Part shown: positions 50,001 to 58,817 of the stretch, one piece after another
How the letters are laid out: each line of letters opens with the position of its first letter
Position numbering within the stretch: the stretch's first letter is position 1
Assembly (NCBI GenBank): GCA_017470535.1
Contig: JAFUYP010000011.1
Coordinates: 1 to 60,599 of the forward strand
Direction of reading: 5' to 3'
DNA: 60,599 nt
Origin: Ruminococcus sp.
GTDB taxonomy: Bacteria; Bacillota; Clostridia; Oscillospirales; Ruminococcaceae
Notes under the pieces: model-generated
The model's input: the letters and a program-made list of their open reading frames with translations, nothing else
The model's database searches: none
Told to the model about the DNA's origin: nothing
Translations under genes and position numbers: made by a program

Positions 50001-50040
50001 ACAAAAACACCCGACCTCACGCAAACAACGTAAGATCAGG
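50001..50040 (-). terminator. Strand-specific terminator of tRNA-Thr
   Basis: On the minus strand, CCTGATCTTACG pairs with CGTGAGGTCGGG through three G-U pairs, then TGTTTTTG. On the plus strand the same positions are C-A mismatches, so the hairpin works in one direction only, matching the tRNA. Confidence 0.8.
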
Positions 50041-50049
50041 CTTTTTCTC

Positions 50050-50125
50050 TGGAGCTACTAACCGGATTTGAACCGGTGACCTCGTCATTACCAATGACGT
50101 GCTCTACCTACTGAGCCATAGTAGC
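50050..50125 (-). tRNA. tRNA-Thr (anticodon GGT)
   Basis: A 76-nt cloverleaf with encoded CCA. The acceptor GCTACTA pairs fully with TAGTAGC. The anticodon stem CGTCA/TGACG holds loop TTGGTAA, giving anticodon GGT (50090-50092), reading ACC/ACU. Own promoter at 50144-50172. Confidence 0.95.
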
Positions 50126-50143
50126 GACTTATTACAGTAATTA

Positions 50144-50172
50144 ATTATACACTATTTTTGCTGCTTTGTCAA
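50144..50172 (-). promoter_or_regulatory. tRNA-Thr promoter
   Basis: Minus strand TTGACA (50172-50167), 17 nt, TATAAT (50149-50144). Confidence 0.85.
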
Positions 50173-50216
50173 GTGATTTTTTAAAAAAATAAAGGTTACA
50201 ATTTGGTTAAATCCAC

Positions 50217-50246
50217 TTTACAAATGACAAGACTTTGTGGTATAAT
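50217..50246 (+). promoter_or_regulatory. Promoter of the topoisomerase operon
   Basis: TTTACA (50217-50222), 18 nt, TATAAT (50241-50246). Confidence 0.7.
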
Positions 50247-50295
50247 AATATTTGATTGTGAAAAAATAACCGGAAAATAAAGGAAAGAGGCATAT

Positions 50296-52287
50296 ATGGC
50301 AAAGAAAAAATATACTGATGAAGACATTACCCTTTTAAAGGGTGCTGACAGAGTAAGAAAACGTCCTGCTGTTATATTCGGCTCTGACGGTATCGAGGGC
50401 TGTAAGCATTCGGTTTTCGAGATACTTTCAAACTCTATCGACGAGGCTCGTGAGGGACACGGTAATAAGATAGTTCTTACTGTCTTTAACGACGGCTCTA
50501 TCGAGATAGAGGATTTCGGACGTGGCTGCCCGGTGGATTATAATACCGCCGAAAAACGCTATAACTGGGAGCTTGTTTACTGCGAGCTTTATGCAGGCGG
50601 TAAGTTTGACAATAACTCCGGCGACAACTATGAGTATTCGCTCGGTCTTAATGGTCTGGGCGCCTGTGCTACACAGTATGCGTCCAAATTTATGGACGTA
50701 ACAGTTTACCGTGACGGATCAAAGTATTCGCTTCATTTTGAAAAGGGCGAAAATATCGGTGGTCTTACCAAGGAGGAATATAAGGGTAAGCGTACAGGCA
50801 CTATAACACGCTGGCTGCCCGATCTTGATGTGTTTACCGATACAAATATCGAGCCTGAGTATTTTGAGGACGTACTCAAAAAGCAGGCTGTCGTGAATCC
50901 TAATGTTCAGTTTGTCTTAAAGCTACAGCGTGAGAATAACTCATTTGAGGAAAAGACATACTTCTATGAAAACGGCATAAAGGATTATGTAAGTGAGATA
51001 GCAGGGGAGAATACACTCTCGTCAGTTCAGTTCTTTACAGGCGACAGAAAGGGTAAGGACAGAGAGGATAAGGAAGAATACAAGGTAAGGCTCAATGTTG
51101 CATTTGCTTTTTCAAATCAGGTGGCACTTACCGAGTATTTCCATAACTCGAGCTTCCTCGAGCATGGCGGCTCTCCCGAGGACGCAGTCAAGCTCGCTTT
51201 CACAGGGCAGATAAGCAACTATATAAAGGAGCAGGGCAAGTACCTCAAAAATGAAAAGGCAATAAAGTTTGAAGACGTGTCCGATTCGCTCGTGCTTGTG
51301 TCAAGCTCATTCTCGACCGTTACCAGCTACGCCAACCAGACTAAAAAGGCTATCACAAATAAATTCATAAAAGAGTGCATGACCGAGTTTTTAAAGCATA
51401 ACTTAGAGGTGTACTTTATCGAGAACCCCGACGAGGCAAACCGTATTGCCGAACAGGCACTTATCAATAAGCGCTCCCGTGAGAAGGCTGAAAAGTCAAG
51501 GATAGATATTAAGAAAAATCTGCAGGGCAAGATAGACCTTGCAAATCAGGTGGCGAAGTTCGTTGACTGCCGCTCAAAGGATCTTGCAAAGCGTGAGCTT
51601 TATATAGTGGAGGGCGACTCGGCTCTCGGCTCTGTAAAAATGGCAAGAGATGCAGATTTCCAGGCGGTCATGCCTGTAAGGGGCAAGATACTCAACTGCC
51701 TCAAAGCAGATCTTGACAGGATATTCAAGTCAGAGATAATCACAGACCTTATAAGAGTTCTCGGGTGCGGCGTTGATGTAAAGACCAGCAAAAACAAGGA
51801 CCTATCGCTTTTCAATATCGACAATCTCAGGTGGAATAAAATAATTATCTGTACCGATGCCGACTACGACGGCTTCCAGATAAGGACACTTATTCTTGCG
51901 ATGCTTTACAGACTCACTCCACGCCTTATAGATGAGGGCTATGTCTATATCGCAGAGACACCTCTGTTTGAGATCACTGCAAAGGACGGCAAAAAGGAGA
52001 AGAAATACTTCGCCTACGATGAGCCGGAGCGCAATGATATCCTCAAAAAGATAGGGGATAAAAAGTATACTATCCAGCGTTCAAAAGGTCTTGGTGAGAA
52101 CGAGCCTGATATGATGGCGCTCACTACGATGAACCCCGATACAAGAAGGCTTATAAAAGTCGAGCCTACCGATGCCGAGATGACAGAGTGGATGTTCAAT
52201 ATCCTGCTTGGCGATGATCTTCAGGGAAGAAAGGAGTTTATCACCAACAACGGTGCCGATTATCTTGATATGGCGGATATAAGCTGA
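50296..52287 (+). CDS. Type IIA DNA topoisomerase, subunit B (ParE/GyrB-like)
   Basis: 663 residues. The GHKL ATPase has EILSNSIDEAREG, DFGRGCPVD and GLNGLGACATQY. The transducer follows, then the TOPRIM metal site with VEGDSALG (about residue 438) and CTDADYDG (about residue 520), MPVRGKILN and IQRSKGLGENEPDMM. Both TOPRIM motifs vary from the usual EGDSAGG/DADVDG, so this is a divergent member. Length and lack of the large GyrB insert favour a topoisomerase IV type. The A subunit is 3.2 kb downstream with a membrane-protein gene between. GGAAAGAGG precedes ATG 50296. Confidence 0.88.
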   Translation: MAKKKYTDEDITLLKGADRVRKRPAVIFGSDGIEGCKHSVFEILSNSIDEAREGHGNKIVLTVFNDGSIEIEDFGRGCPVDYNTAEKRYNWELVYCELYAGGKFDNNSGDNYEYSLGLNGLGACATQYASKFMDVTVYRDGSKYSLHFEKGENIGGLTKEEYKGKRTGTITRWLPDLDVFTDTNIEPEYFEDVLKKQAVVNPNVQFVLKLQRENNSFEEKTYFYENGIKDYVSEIAGENTLSSVQFFTGDRKGKDREDKEEYKVRLNVAFAFSNQVALTEYFHNSSFLEHGGSPEDAVKLAFTGQISNYIKEQGKYLKNEKAIKFEDVSDSLVLVSSSFSTVTSYANQTKKAITNKFIKECMTEFLKHNLEVYFIENPDEANRIAEQALINKRSREKAEKSRIDIKKNLQGKIDLANQVAKFVDCRSKDLAKRELYIVEGDSALGSVKMARDADFQAVMPVRGKILNCLKADLDRIFKSEIITDLIRVLGCGVDVKTSKNKDLSLFNIDNLRWNKIIICTDADYDGFQIRTLILAMLYRLTPRLIDEGYVYIAETPLFEITAKDGKKEKKYFAYDEPERNDILKKIGDKKYTIQRSKGLGENEPDMMALTTMNPDTRRLIKVEPTDAEMTEWMFNILLGDDLQGRKEFITNNGADYLDMADIS

Positions 52288-52304
52288 TACTGCGGGGGAA
52301 TGGT

Positions 52305-53441
52305 ATGCAGAATATATTATTTATAGCATTCTATGGGTTCTTTTTTTGTGGAGTGCCGATATTGCTTACCGTGTATAATATACTTATCTTTTCAAAAAAA
52401 ATAAGCCGGGGAAAGTATTTTCCCAAAAAGGGAAAGCTGTTTGATCTTGCGACTATAATATACGGCATTGTGCTGCTTTATGGGTGGATAGCAGTTTTTT
52501 GCGGCGAAAAGGAATGGTATAAGCCTGTTATACTCGGCGGAGGTAATCCTTCTAATCATACCCCCATATCCGATGCTTACTCGGCTATGTTCTATCTGCC
52601 TGTGATCGTGGGCGGCGTTTTTCTGCTTATGATGCTTTATGGCAAAAAGAAAAGACCCCCGCTTATTACTGTTATTATGATAACGGTAATTATGATCGCA
52701 AATTTTGATCTGTTTATGCTTGTGGTGCAGCTTTCATATCCGAAGCATACCCATGCGGCTTACTATATTCCGCCGCTTGTATATGCGCTCAATTACCTGC
52801 TTGTCACAGTAAGGGCGATGCGTAAGGAAATATCCTCGCAGCTTGAATATCTTTCTTATAATAAAGAAAATGGCTCGGGGCTTTCGCATAAGCTTTATAA
52901 AATACTTGATAAGTCATATAAATGGGTGTTAGCAGGCTTTATCCTCCTGCTGCCGGCAGCAGCCATATTCACCATAGTGTTTGTACTCGCCGGCGAGGGT
53001 GCAGACGGTGTTATAAAGGAATTTACCGAAACAGCCGACTGGACGTTTTCAACCAAAACACCTCCGCCGCCTGAGTATTATAAAGGTCATTATCTCTGTA
53101 CAGTCGCCGCAGGCGGTCACAGAAGAATAGTCAAGCCCACACGCTTTGGCGTAAGACGCGGCGAGCGGATAATAGTCAACCGCCAGCTTTGTATAGCCAA
53201 CGCCTTTGAAGAGCTGATAAAGGATAAGACACCACGCTTTCATAAAGCTGTAAGGAGCTTTTATGATAAGCGCGGCTATCCGGTCAGCAAAAAGATAACT
53301 ACAAAAACAAGAGCAGATATAGTGTATCTGCTTATGAAGCCGCTTGAATGGCTTTTTCTGCTGACTCTTTATATGTTTGATACATATCCCGAGCGCAGGA
53401 TAGCTTTGCAGTATACAGGAAGAACACTCAGTAATATATAA
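52305..53441 (+). CDS. Membrane protein between the topoisomerase subunit genes, unknown function
   Basis: 378 residues: six or so membrane segments spread over the protein, with a conserved-looking C-terminal part: YKGHYLCTVAAGGH, KPTRFGVRRGERIIVNRQLCIANAFEEL, YDKRGYPVSKKI and LMKPLEWLFLLTLYMFD. I recall a family of uncharacterised membrane proteins with the same GHYLC and VNRQLxIANAFE blocks, found in several phyla, but cannot name it securely. Spacing (18 nt before, 14 nt after) puts it in the operon with both topoisomerase genes. No link to DNA is visible. Confidence 0.7.
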   Translation: MQNILFIAFYGFFFCGVPILLTVYNILIFSKKISRGKYFPKKGKLFDLATIIYGIVLLYGWIAVFCGEKEWYKPVILGGGNPSNHTPISDAYSAMFYLPVIVGGVFLLMMLYGKKKRPPLITVIMITVIMIANFDLFMLVVQLSYPKHTHAAYYIPPLVYALNYLLVTVRAMRKEISSQLEYLSYNKENGSGLSHKLYKILDKSYKWVLAGFILLLPAAAIFTIVFVLAGEGADGVIKEFTETADWTFSTKTPPPPEYYKGHYLCTVAAGGHRRIVKPTRFGVRRGERIIVNRQLCIANAFEELIKDKTPRFHKAVRSFYDKRGYPVSKKITTKTRADIVYLLMKPLEWLFLLTLYMFDTYPERRIALQYTGRTLSNI

Positions 53442-53455
53442 AAGGAAATGATAAA

Positions 53456-55693
53456 ATGCCAAGAAAAAAGAAAACACAAGAGCCTAAGCGCCCTGTAAGC
53501 AATATAGATGCCTATATCGCAGGTGCAGGTCAGGTCGTAGATGAGCCTATAACCCAGACGCTTGAAAAGAACTATATGCCATATGCTATGAGCGTAATAG
53601 TTTCCCGTGCATTCCCGGAGATAGACGGCTTTAAGCCCTCGCACAGAAAGCTGCTTTATACCATGTATAAAATGGGGCTTATCACCGGCGGACTTACAAA
53701 GAGTGCAAATATCGTCGGGCAGACCATGCGTCTAAACCCTCACGGTGATGCGGCGATATATGACACCATGGTAAGACTTGCAAGGGGCAATGAAGCGCTT
53801 TTGCACCCTTATGTTATGAGCAAGGGCAACTTTGGTAAGGCGTATTCTGCGAATATGGCCTGCGCCGCTCCGAGATATACGGAGGCAAAGCTCGAGCCTA
53901 TCTGTAACGAGCTTTTCCGTGATATTGATAAAGACACCGTTGACTTTGTTCCTAACTACGATAATACTATGCAGGAGCCGCTTTTGCTGCCTGCGACATT
54001 CCCGTCGATACTTGTAAATGCAAACGTCGGTATCGGTGTTTCTATGGCGTCGGCTATCTGCCCGTTTAATTTAAAGGAAGTATGCGAAGCCGCTATCGCT
54101 CTTATGAGGGATAAGGATACCGACCTGCTCGAGATCATCAAGGGCCCCGACTTCCCCGGCGGTGCATTTATGCTCTATGACCAGGAGGAGCTTGATAAGG
54201 TGTTCCGCACAGGAAGAGGTTCGATAAAGCTCCGTGCAAAGTACGAGTATGTCAAGGACGGCAATCTTATAGAGATAACCGAGATACCTGCGACCACAAC
54301 GATAGAGGCTATAATAGAGAAGATAACCTCGCTTGTAAAGGCAGGTAAGATAAGAGAGATACAGTATGTCAGAGATGAAACAGATATCACAGGTCTTAAA
54401 ATAGCTATCGACTTAAAGCGTGGCACAGACCCCGATAAGCTGATGAACAAGCTCTATAAGCTCACACCATTGCAGGACGCATATCCGTGCAACTTTAATG
54501 TTCTTGTACACGGCTACCCGAAGGTAATGGGCGTGTATGAGATACTCAATGAATGGATAGACTTCCGTACCGACTGCGTCAAGCGCCGTACTGCGTTTGA
54601 TATTGAGCGCAAGAAGGAAAGACTGCACCTCTTGAAAGGTCTTGGCAAGATACTGCTTGATATTGATAAGGCGATAAAGATAATCAGAGAGACCGAGGAG
54701 GAAAGCGAAGTCGTTGCAAACCTTATGGTAGGTTTCTCTATCGACGAGATACAGGCGGAGTATGTAGCCGAGATAAAGCTAAGACATCTCAACCGTGAGT
54801 ATATCCTTAAAAAGACCGCCGAAACAGACGACCTTGAAAAAGAGATAGACGAGCTTGAAGATATATTAGGCAGTGACCGCAAGATAAGAAAGCTGATAAA
54901 GGGCGAGCTTGAAGATGTCATCAAGAAATACGGTCAGGAGAGAAAGACACAGTTCTATTACGCATCAGATGTCGTAGAGGTCGAAGACGAGGACGAAACG
55001 CCCGATTACCAGTGTACATTCTTCCTGTCACAGAGCGGATACTTCAAAAAGATAACCCCCCAGTCGCTTAGAATGTCAGGCGAGCAGAAATGCAAAGAGG
55101 GCGACCTTATCAGCCAGACGATAGAAGCGTCCAATAAGACTGAGATACTTTTCTTTGCGGATAATGCTACTGTTTATAAAACCCGTGGCTCTGACTTTTC
55201 CGATACAAAGGCGAGTGCGCTCGGTGACTACGTTCCTGCAAAGCTGAGCTTTGACGAGGGCGCAAACGTGTTCAAAATGGTAACTACGACCGACTATTCG
55301 GGTTATGTGATATTTGTCTTTGAAAACGGTAAGTGCGCAAAAGTTCCCATGTCGGCATACGCTACCAAGACCAACCGCAAAAAGCTCGCAAACGCATACA
55401 GCTCTAAGGCAAAGCTCGTTGATATTTTCTTTGTCGAGGAGAATGCAATTTTGATGCTGCGTTCATCAAACGGCAGAATGATAATATTCGACACAGCACT
55501 GCTGCTGCCGAAGGCAGCAAGAGATACGCAGGGCGTTCAGGCTATGACGCTAAAAGCTAAGTCTACCCTTGAAAAAGCATTCATGATCACAGATGAGCAG
55601 GCGCAGGAGCTTGCAAAGTATAAGGCTAAGAATATCCCGGCGGCAGGCAGCTTTGCCAAGGATGTCGAAGACCCCGACCAGCTGCATTTTTAG
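53456..55693 (+). CDS. Type IIA DNA topoisomerase, subunit A (ParC/GyrA-like)
   Basis: 745 residues. The catalytic Tyr lies in CAAPRYTEAKLEP (about residue 140). The winged helix (NIVGQTMRLNPHGDAAIYDTMVRLA), the tower, and a coiled coil (EEESEVVANLMVGF to ELEDILGSDRKIRKLI) are recognisable, and the C-terminal beta-propeller has imperfect blades. No GyrA box (QRRGGKG) is present, so it should decatenate or relax rather than introduce negative supercoils. It starts at ATG 53456 behind AAAAGGAAATG. Confidence 0.88.
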   Translation: MPRKKKTQEPKRPVSNIDAYIAGAGQVVDEPITQTLEKNYMPYAMSVIVSRAFPEIDGFKPSHRKLLYTMYKMGLITGGLTKSANIVGQTMRLNPHGDAAIYDTMVRLARGNEALLHPYVMSKGNFGKAYSANMACAAPRYTEAKLEPICNELFRDIDKDTVDFVPNYDNTMQEPLLLPATFPSILVNANVGIGVSMASAICPFNLKEVCEAAIALMRDKDTDLLEIIKGPDFPGGAFMLYDQEELDKVFRTGRGSIKLRAKYEYVKDGNLIEITEIPATTTIEAIIEKITSLVKAGKIREIQYVRDETDITGLKIAIDLKRGTDPDKLMNKLYKLTPLQDAYPCNFNVLVHGYPKVMGVYEILNEWIDFRTDCVKRRTAFDIERKKERLHLLKGLGKILLDIDKAIKIIRETEEESEVVANLMVGFSIDEIQAEYVAEIKLRHLNREYILKKTAETDDLEKEIDELEDILGSDRKIRKLIKGELEDVIKKYGQERKTQFYYASDVVEVEDEDETPDYQCTFFLSQSGYFKKITPQSLRMSGEQKCKEGDLISQTIEASNKTEILFFADNATVYKTRGSDFSDTKASALGDYVPAKLSFDEGANVFKMVTTTDYSGYVIFVFENGKCAKVPMSAYATKTNRKKLANAYSSKAKLVDIFFVEENAILMLRSSNGRMIIFDTALLLPKAARDTQGVQAMTLKAKSTLEKAFMITDEQAQELAKYKAKNIPAAGSFAKDVEDPDQLHF

Positions 55694-55696
55694 TCC

Positions 55697-55725
55697 TTGA
55701 CAACTTCAGGGAATAATGCTATACT
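55697..55725 (+). promoter_or_regulatory. Promoter of the second BspA-type gene
   Basis: TTGACA (55697-55702), 17 nt, TATACT (55720-55725) with extended TGc. It begins 4 nt after the topoisomerase A stop; no terminator is seen between them. Confidence 0.82.
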
Positions 55726-55763
55726 GTTTTTAACGGAATATTAATATTTAAGGAGTGTTTTAA

Positions 55764-57689
55764 ATGGTAAAGAAGCTTATTTCATCGGCACTGGCGCTGA
55801 GCCTTGTGCTCGGTACAGCGGCTGTATTGCCGGAAATGACGTTCACAAGCGATAATATGATAACTGCAAGTGCAGCAGGTGCTCTGTCAGGTGCAGTTGA
55901 TGATACTATCAACTGGTCGTATGACGGAAAGGGCAAGCTGACGCTTTCGGGGACGGGCTTTATTAATGAGATCGGCGAAGACTGCAAGCTGTTTGATAAA
56001 GTAAAAGCTGAGGATATAACAGAGCTTGTTATCTCCGAAGGAATTGAAGGTATAGGATATAAGGACTTATTTGACACGCTTGTAAATGTCAGCAAGATCA
56101 CAGTTGCAGATTCAATTACAGATATGTGTGCAAATCCTTTTTCCAATACGAAGTGGTATAAGAATGCTTTGAAGAAAAACGATCTTGTCATCCTTAACGG
56201 TATCCTTATAGACGGCAGCAATGCCAAGGGCGATGTTGTTATCCCTGACGGTGTAAAAATGATTTGCGATGACGCATTTGTTGCCGATATTGACGGTCTT
56301 GGTTCTGATCTGGATAATAATAAGGATGGAAAATGGATAAGCAGCCGTACTTATGTTTATTACAATAAAAACATAAAAAGCGTAAAGCTGCCTGAATCCT
56401 TAAAGATAATCGGCAACAGAGCTTTTGCAGGCTGTGTGGGTCTTAAAAAGATCAGCTTTCCCGACAGCTTAGAGAGAATAGGCGAGTGTGCTTTCGCCGC
56501 AACAAAGCTGCTTGACGGCAAAGAAAAAATCCAGTATATAGATAACTGGCTGATAAAGGTAGATACCGAGGAGTCAAGCTCAAATGATTATGTGATAGAA
56601 AACGCAAATAAAGTACATGACCTGAAGATCAAGGATGGTACAGTAGGTATTGCTGATTATGCAGCAGGGCTGTCAAATGACTATTTCAGCCCCACCAGCC
56701 GCTGGACAACAGTGCTTGAATCTGTAACTATCCCCGGATCTGTAAGATATATAGGCGAATATGCCTTTAACCGCAGCCAGGATCTTAAAAGCATAACTAT
56801 CCCGAAGGGCGTTGTTAAAATAGGCGACGGTGCTTTTGAATACTGCACATCTCTTAAAAAAATAACGATACCCTCAAGTGTAAAAGAAATAGGATACTGG
56901 GCGTTTTATAATTGTTCATCGCTTAAAACAGTAAAACTTAACGAAGGTCTTGAAACGATAGAGGGTGCAGCATTCGTGTATAATGATGCGCTTACTTCTA
57001 TTACTGTTCCTGCAAGCGTTAAGAAGATAGGCGGTTACGCATTAGGACTCAGGACAGATAAAACCGGTGAATCCACATCAACTGACGGATTTACTATTAT
57101 CTGCTACTCAGGTACAGCCGCTCATAAATATGCAAAGGCTAATAAGATAAGCTATAAGCTCATAGAGCGAACTTCTGTAAAGAACGCAAAAGTAACACTC
57201 AGCAAGACTTCATATGTATACTCGGGCAAGGCTAAAAAGCCGGGCATTACCGTCAAAGTCGGCAAAACTAAGCTGACAAAGGGCATCGACTATACAGTAA
57301 CATACAAGAAAAACAAAGCGGTCGGCAAAGCTACCGTTACTATCAAGGGCAAGGGCGCATATACAGGCACTGTCAGCAAGACATTCAAGATAAACCCGAA
57401 GAAAACTTCTGTCAAGAAAGCGACCTCGCCAAAGACCGGGCAGCTTAAAGTTACATATAAGAAGGTAAAGGGCGTAACAGGCTATCAGGTCACATGTTCG
57501 ACCTCAAAGAAGTTTACAAAGAAGACCACAAAGACCGTAACAGTCAAGGGCAAAGCCAAGACTTCAAAGGTAATAAAGAAATTAAAGTCAGGCAAGAAGT
57601 ACTATGTAAAGGTACGCTCCTATAAGACAGTAAGCGGCAAGAAGTATTACAGCAGCTATACCGCTGTAAAGACCGTCAAGGTAAAATAA
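55764..57689 (+). CDS. BspA-family leucine-rich-repeat secreted protein with Ig/Fn3-like tail
   Basis: 641 residues. A signal peptide (MVKKLISSALALSLVLGTAA) is nearly the same as in the 20646 protein. A first beta domain (WSYDGKGKLTLSGTGFINE) is followed by LRR_5 repeats (about residues 75-440), and then a Lys-rich tail with an Ig-like unit (YVYSGKAKKPGITVKVG to GTVSKTFKINPK) and an Fn3-like unit (KKVKGVTGYQVTCSTSKKF to YYVKVRSYKTV). The tail is also found in the partial 58818 protein. No wall anchor is evident. AAGGAGTG precedes ATG 55764. Confidence 0.92.
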   Translation: MVKKLISSALALSLVLGTAAVLPEMTFTSDNMITASAAGALSGAVDDTINWSYDGKGKLTLSGTGFINEIGEDCKLFDKVKAEDITELVISEGIEGIGYKDLFDTLVNVSKITVADSITDMCANPFSNTKWYKNALKKNDLVILNGILIDGSNAKGDVVIPDGVKMICDDAFVADIDGLGSDLDNNKDGKWISSRTYVYYNKNIKSVKLPESLKIIGNRAFAGCVGLKKISFPDSLERIGECAFAATKLLDGKEKIQYIDNWLIKVDTEESSSNDYVIENANKVHDLKIKDGTVGIADYAAGLSNDYFSPTSRWTTVLESVTIPGSVRYIGEYAFNRSQDLKSITIPKGVVKIGDGAFEYCTSLKKITIPSSVKEIGYWAFYNCSSLKTVKLNEGLETIEGAAFVYNDALTSITVPASVKKIGGYALGLRTDKTGESTSTDGFTIICYSGTAAHKYAKANKISYKLIERTSVKNAKVTLSKTSYVYSGKAKKPGITVKVGKTKLTKGIDYTVTYKKNKAVGKATVTIKGKGAYTGTVSKTFKINPKKTSVKKATSPKTGQLKVTYKKVKGVTGYQVTCSTSKKFTKKTTKTVTVKGKAKTSKVIKKLKSGKKYYVKVRSYKTVSGKKYYSSYTAVKTVKVK

Positions 57690-57695
57690 GTGATA

Positions 57696-57722
57696 AGAGT
57701 CGTCCGCCGGGCGGCTCTTTTT
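57696..57722 (+). terminator. Terminator after the second BspA-type gene
   Basis: AGAGTCGTCC / GGGCGGCTCT stem with two G-U pairs, then TTTTTG. Confidence 0.85.
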
Positions 57723-57734
57723 GATAAAATATAA

Positions 57735-57763
57735 TTGACATTCCCTACAAATTATGCTATTAT
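57735..57763 (+). promoter_or_regulatory. Promoter of the zinc-ribbon gene
   Basis: TTGACA (57735-57740), 17 nt, TATTAT (57758-57763) with extended TGc. Confidence 0.75.
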
Positions 57764-57808
57764 AATTATAATGGTAAAAGCATACTTTTTGGAAATGGGG
57801 GTATGGGT

Positions 57809-58663
57809 ATGAACTGTCCTAAATGTCATAAGCCGGTAGGGGATAATGATAACGTCTGCCCCAACTGCGGACTTGTTTTAAAAGAGGACGAACCGAAGGC
57901 AAAAAAGAGCCTGTTCTCTTCTAAAAGCAAAAAGAAAGAGGGCAATAAGAAAGACAGTCCTAAAAAGGAAAAGACAGAGCTGTCATTCCTTAAAAAGCCG
58001 CAGAAGGGCGAGCTTGGAAGCAGTATGATAAAGCCGTCAAAGCCTGCTGCTGAAAAGATACGTTTTATAGCTATCGTGGCGGCGGCAGTGCTTATAGTTC
58101 TGGTCGTCATAATAGTGGTCATCAAGGTGTCGTCCACGACCGGTGAAAAGACTGCCGAAAGCATTGCGGAGTATATGAATAAGCCGCTGACCACAGCGCA
58201 GGACAAGCTGGGGATACATTTAAAGGACGAGTCGGGATTTGACGGTGTCAACTATTCGATGAGCTTTAATTATATCTACGAGTCGGAGGACGATGTCGAG
58301 GTCGATGAGGTCAGGTATCCCGAGTGGGCAGTCACGGTCGATGTCGATGAGGACGATGATATAATAGGTGTAACGTATACTGACTTTACAGTGCTGAAAA
58401 AGAACTATAAGGGCATAAAGACCGATAACAAGATAGATATAGGCAAGTACGAGTCCGGCACAAAGCTGCGAGATATACTCAAAGACCTTGACCTTGACCC
58501 GTATAGTATCAATACGACAATAATCGGTAAGACATATGTGTTCAAGTATTACTATATAGCCGATAACGGCGACGCTAAGCGAGTGATAATAACCGCACAT
58601 TTTGACAGCGAGGACAAGCTCGACTATATGACATCTTCCGATGTTTACCCGACGGATATGTAA
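57809..58663 (+). CDS. Zinc-ribbon membrane protein, unknown function
   Basis: 284 residues from ATG 57809 (GGGGGT site; ATG 57803 is too close). MNCPKCHKPVGDNDNVCPNCG is a CxxC-x12-CxxC zinc ribbon. After a Lys/Ser-rich linker comes one membrane helix (FIAIVAAAVLIVLVVIIVVIKV, about residues 88-109) and an extracellular domain with acidic strands. Proteins of this plan in Clostridia are often called zinc-ribbon domain proteins; the function is open. Confidence 0.75.
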   Translation: MNCPKCHKPVGDNDNVCPNCGLVLKEDEPKAKKSLFSSKSKKKEGNKKDSPKKEKTELSFLKKPQKGELGSSMIKPSKPAAEKIRFIAIVAAAVLIVLVVIIVVIKVSSTTGEKTAESIAEYMNKPLTTAQDKLGIHLKDESGFDGVNYSMSFNYIYESEDDVEVDEVRYPEWAVTVDVDEDDDIIGVTYTDFTVLKKNYKGIKTDNKIDIGKYESGTKLRDILKDLDLDPYSINTTIIGKTYVFKYYYIADNGDAKRVIITAHFDSEDKLDYMTSSDVYPTDM

Positions 58664-58672
58664 TTAAGATAT

Positions 58673-58702
58673 AAGCGCTCACAGTATGATGTGGGCGCTT
58701 TT
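58673..58702 (+). terminator. Terminator of the zinc-ribbon gene
   Basis: AAGCGCTCACA / TGTGGGCGCTT stem with one T-G pair, then TTTT. Confidence 0.8.
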
Positions 58703-58740
58703 GTGTTGGCATAATTTACATTATGTTCATAGAATATCTC

Positions 58741-58766
58741 ATATATATATATATATATGCTATAAT
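58741..58766 (+). promoter_or_regulatory. AT-repeat spacer promoter of the large surface protein
   Basis: TATAAT at 58761-58766 with extended TGc. The spacer upstream is a pure (AT)9 run (58741-58758). No -35 of good match stands at the right distance, so the length of the repeat may matter. Confidence 0.6.
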
Positions 58767-58817
58767 TGTTAAAGATTTAGCTAAAATCTAATACAATTTC
58801 AAAACGGAGGTAGTAAT

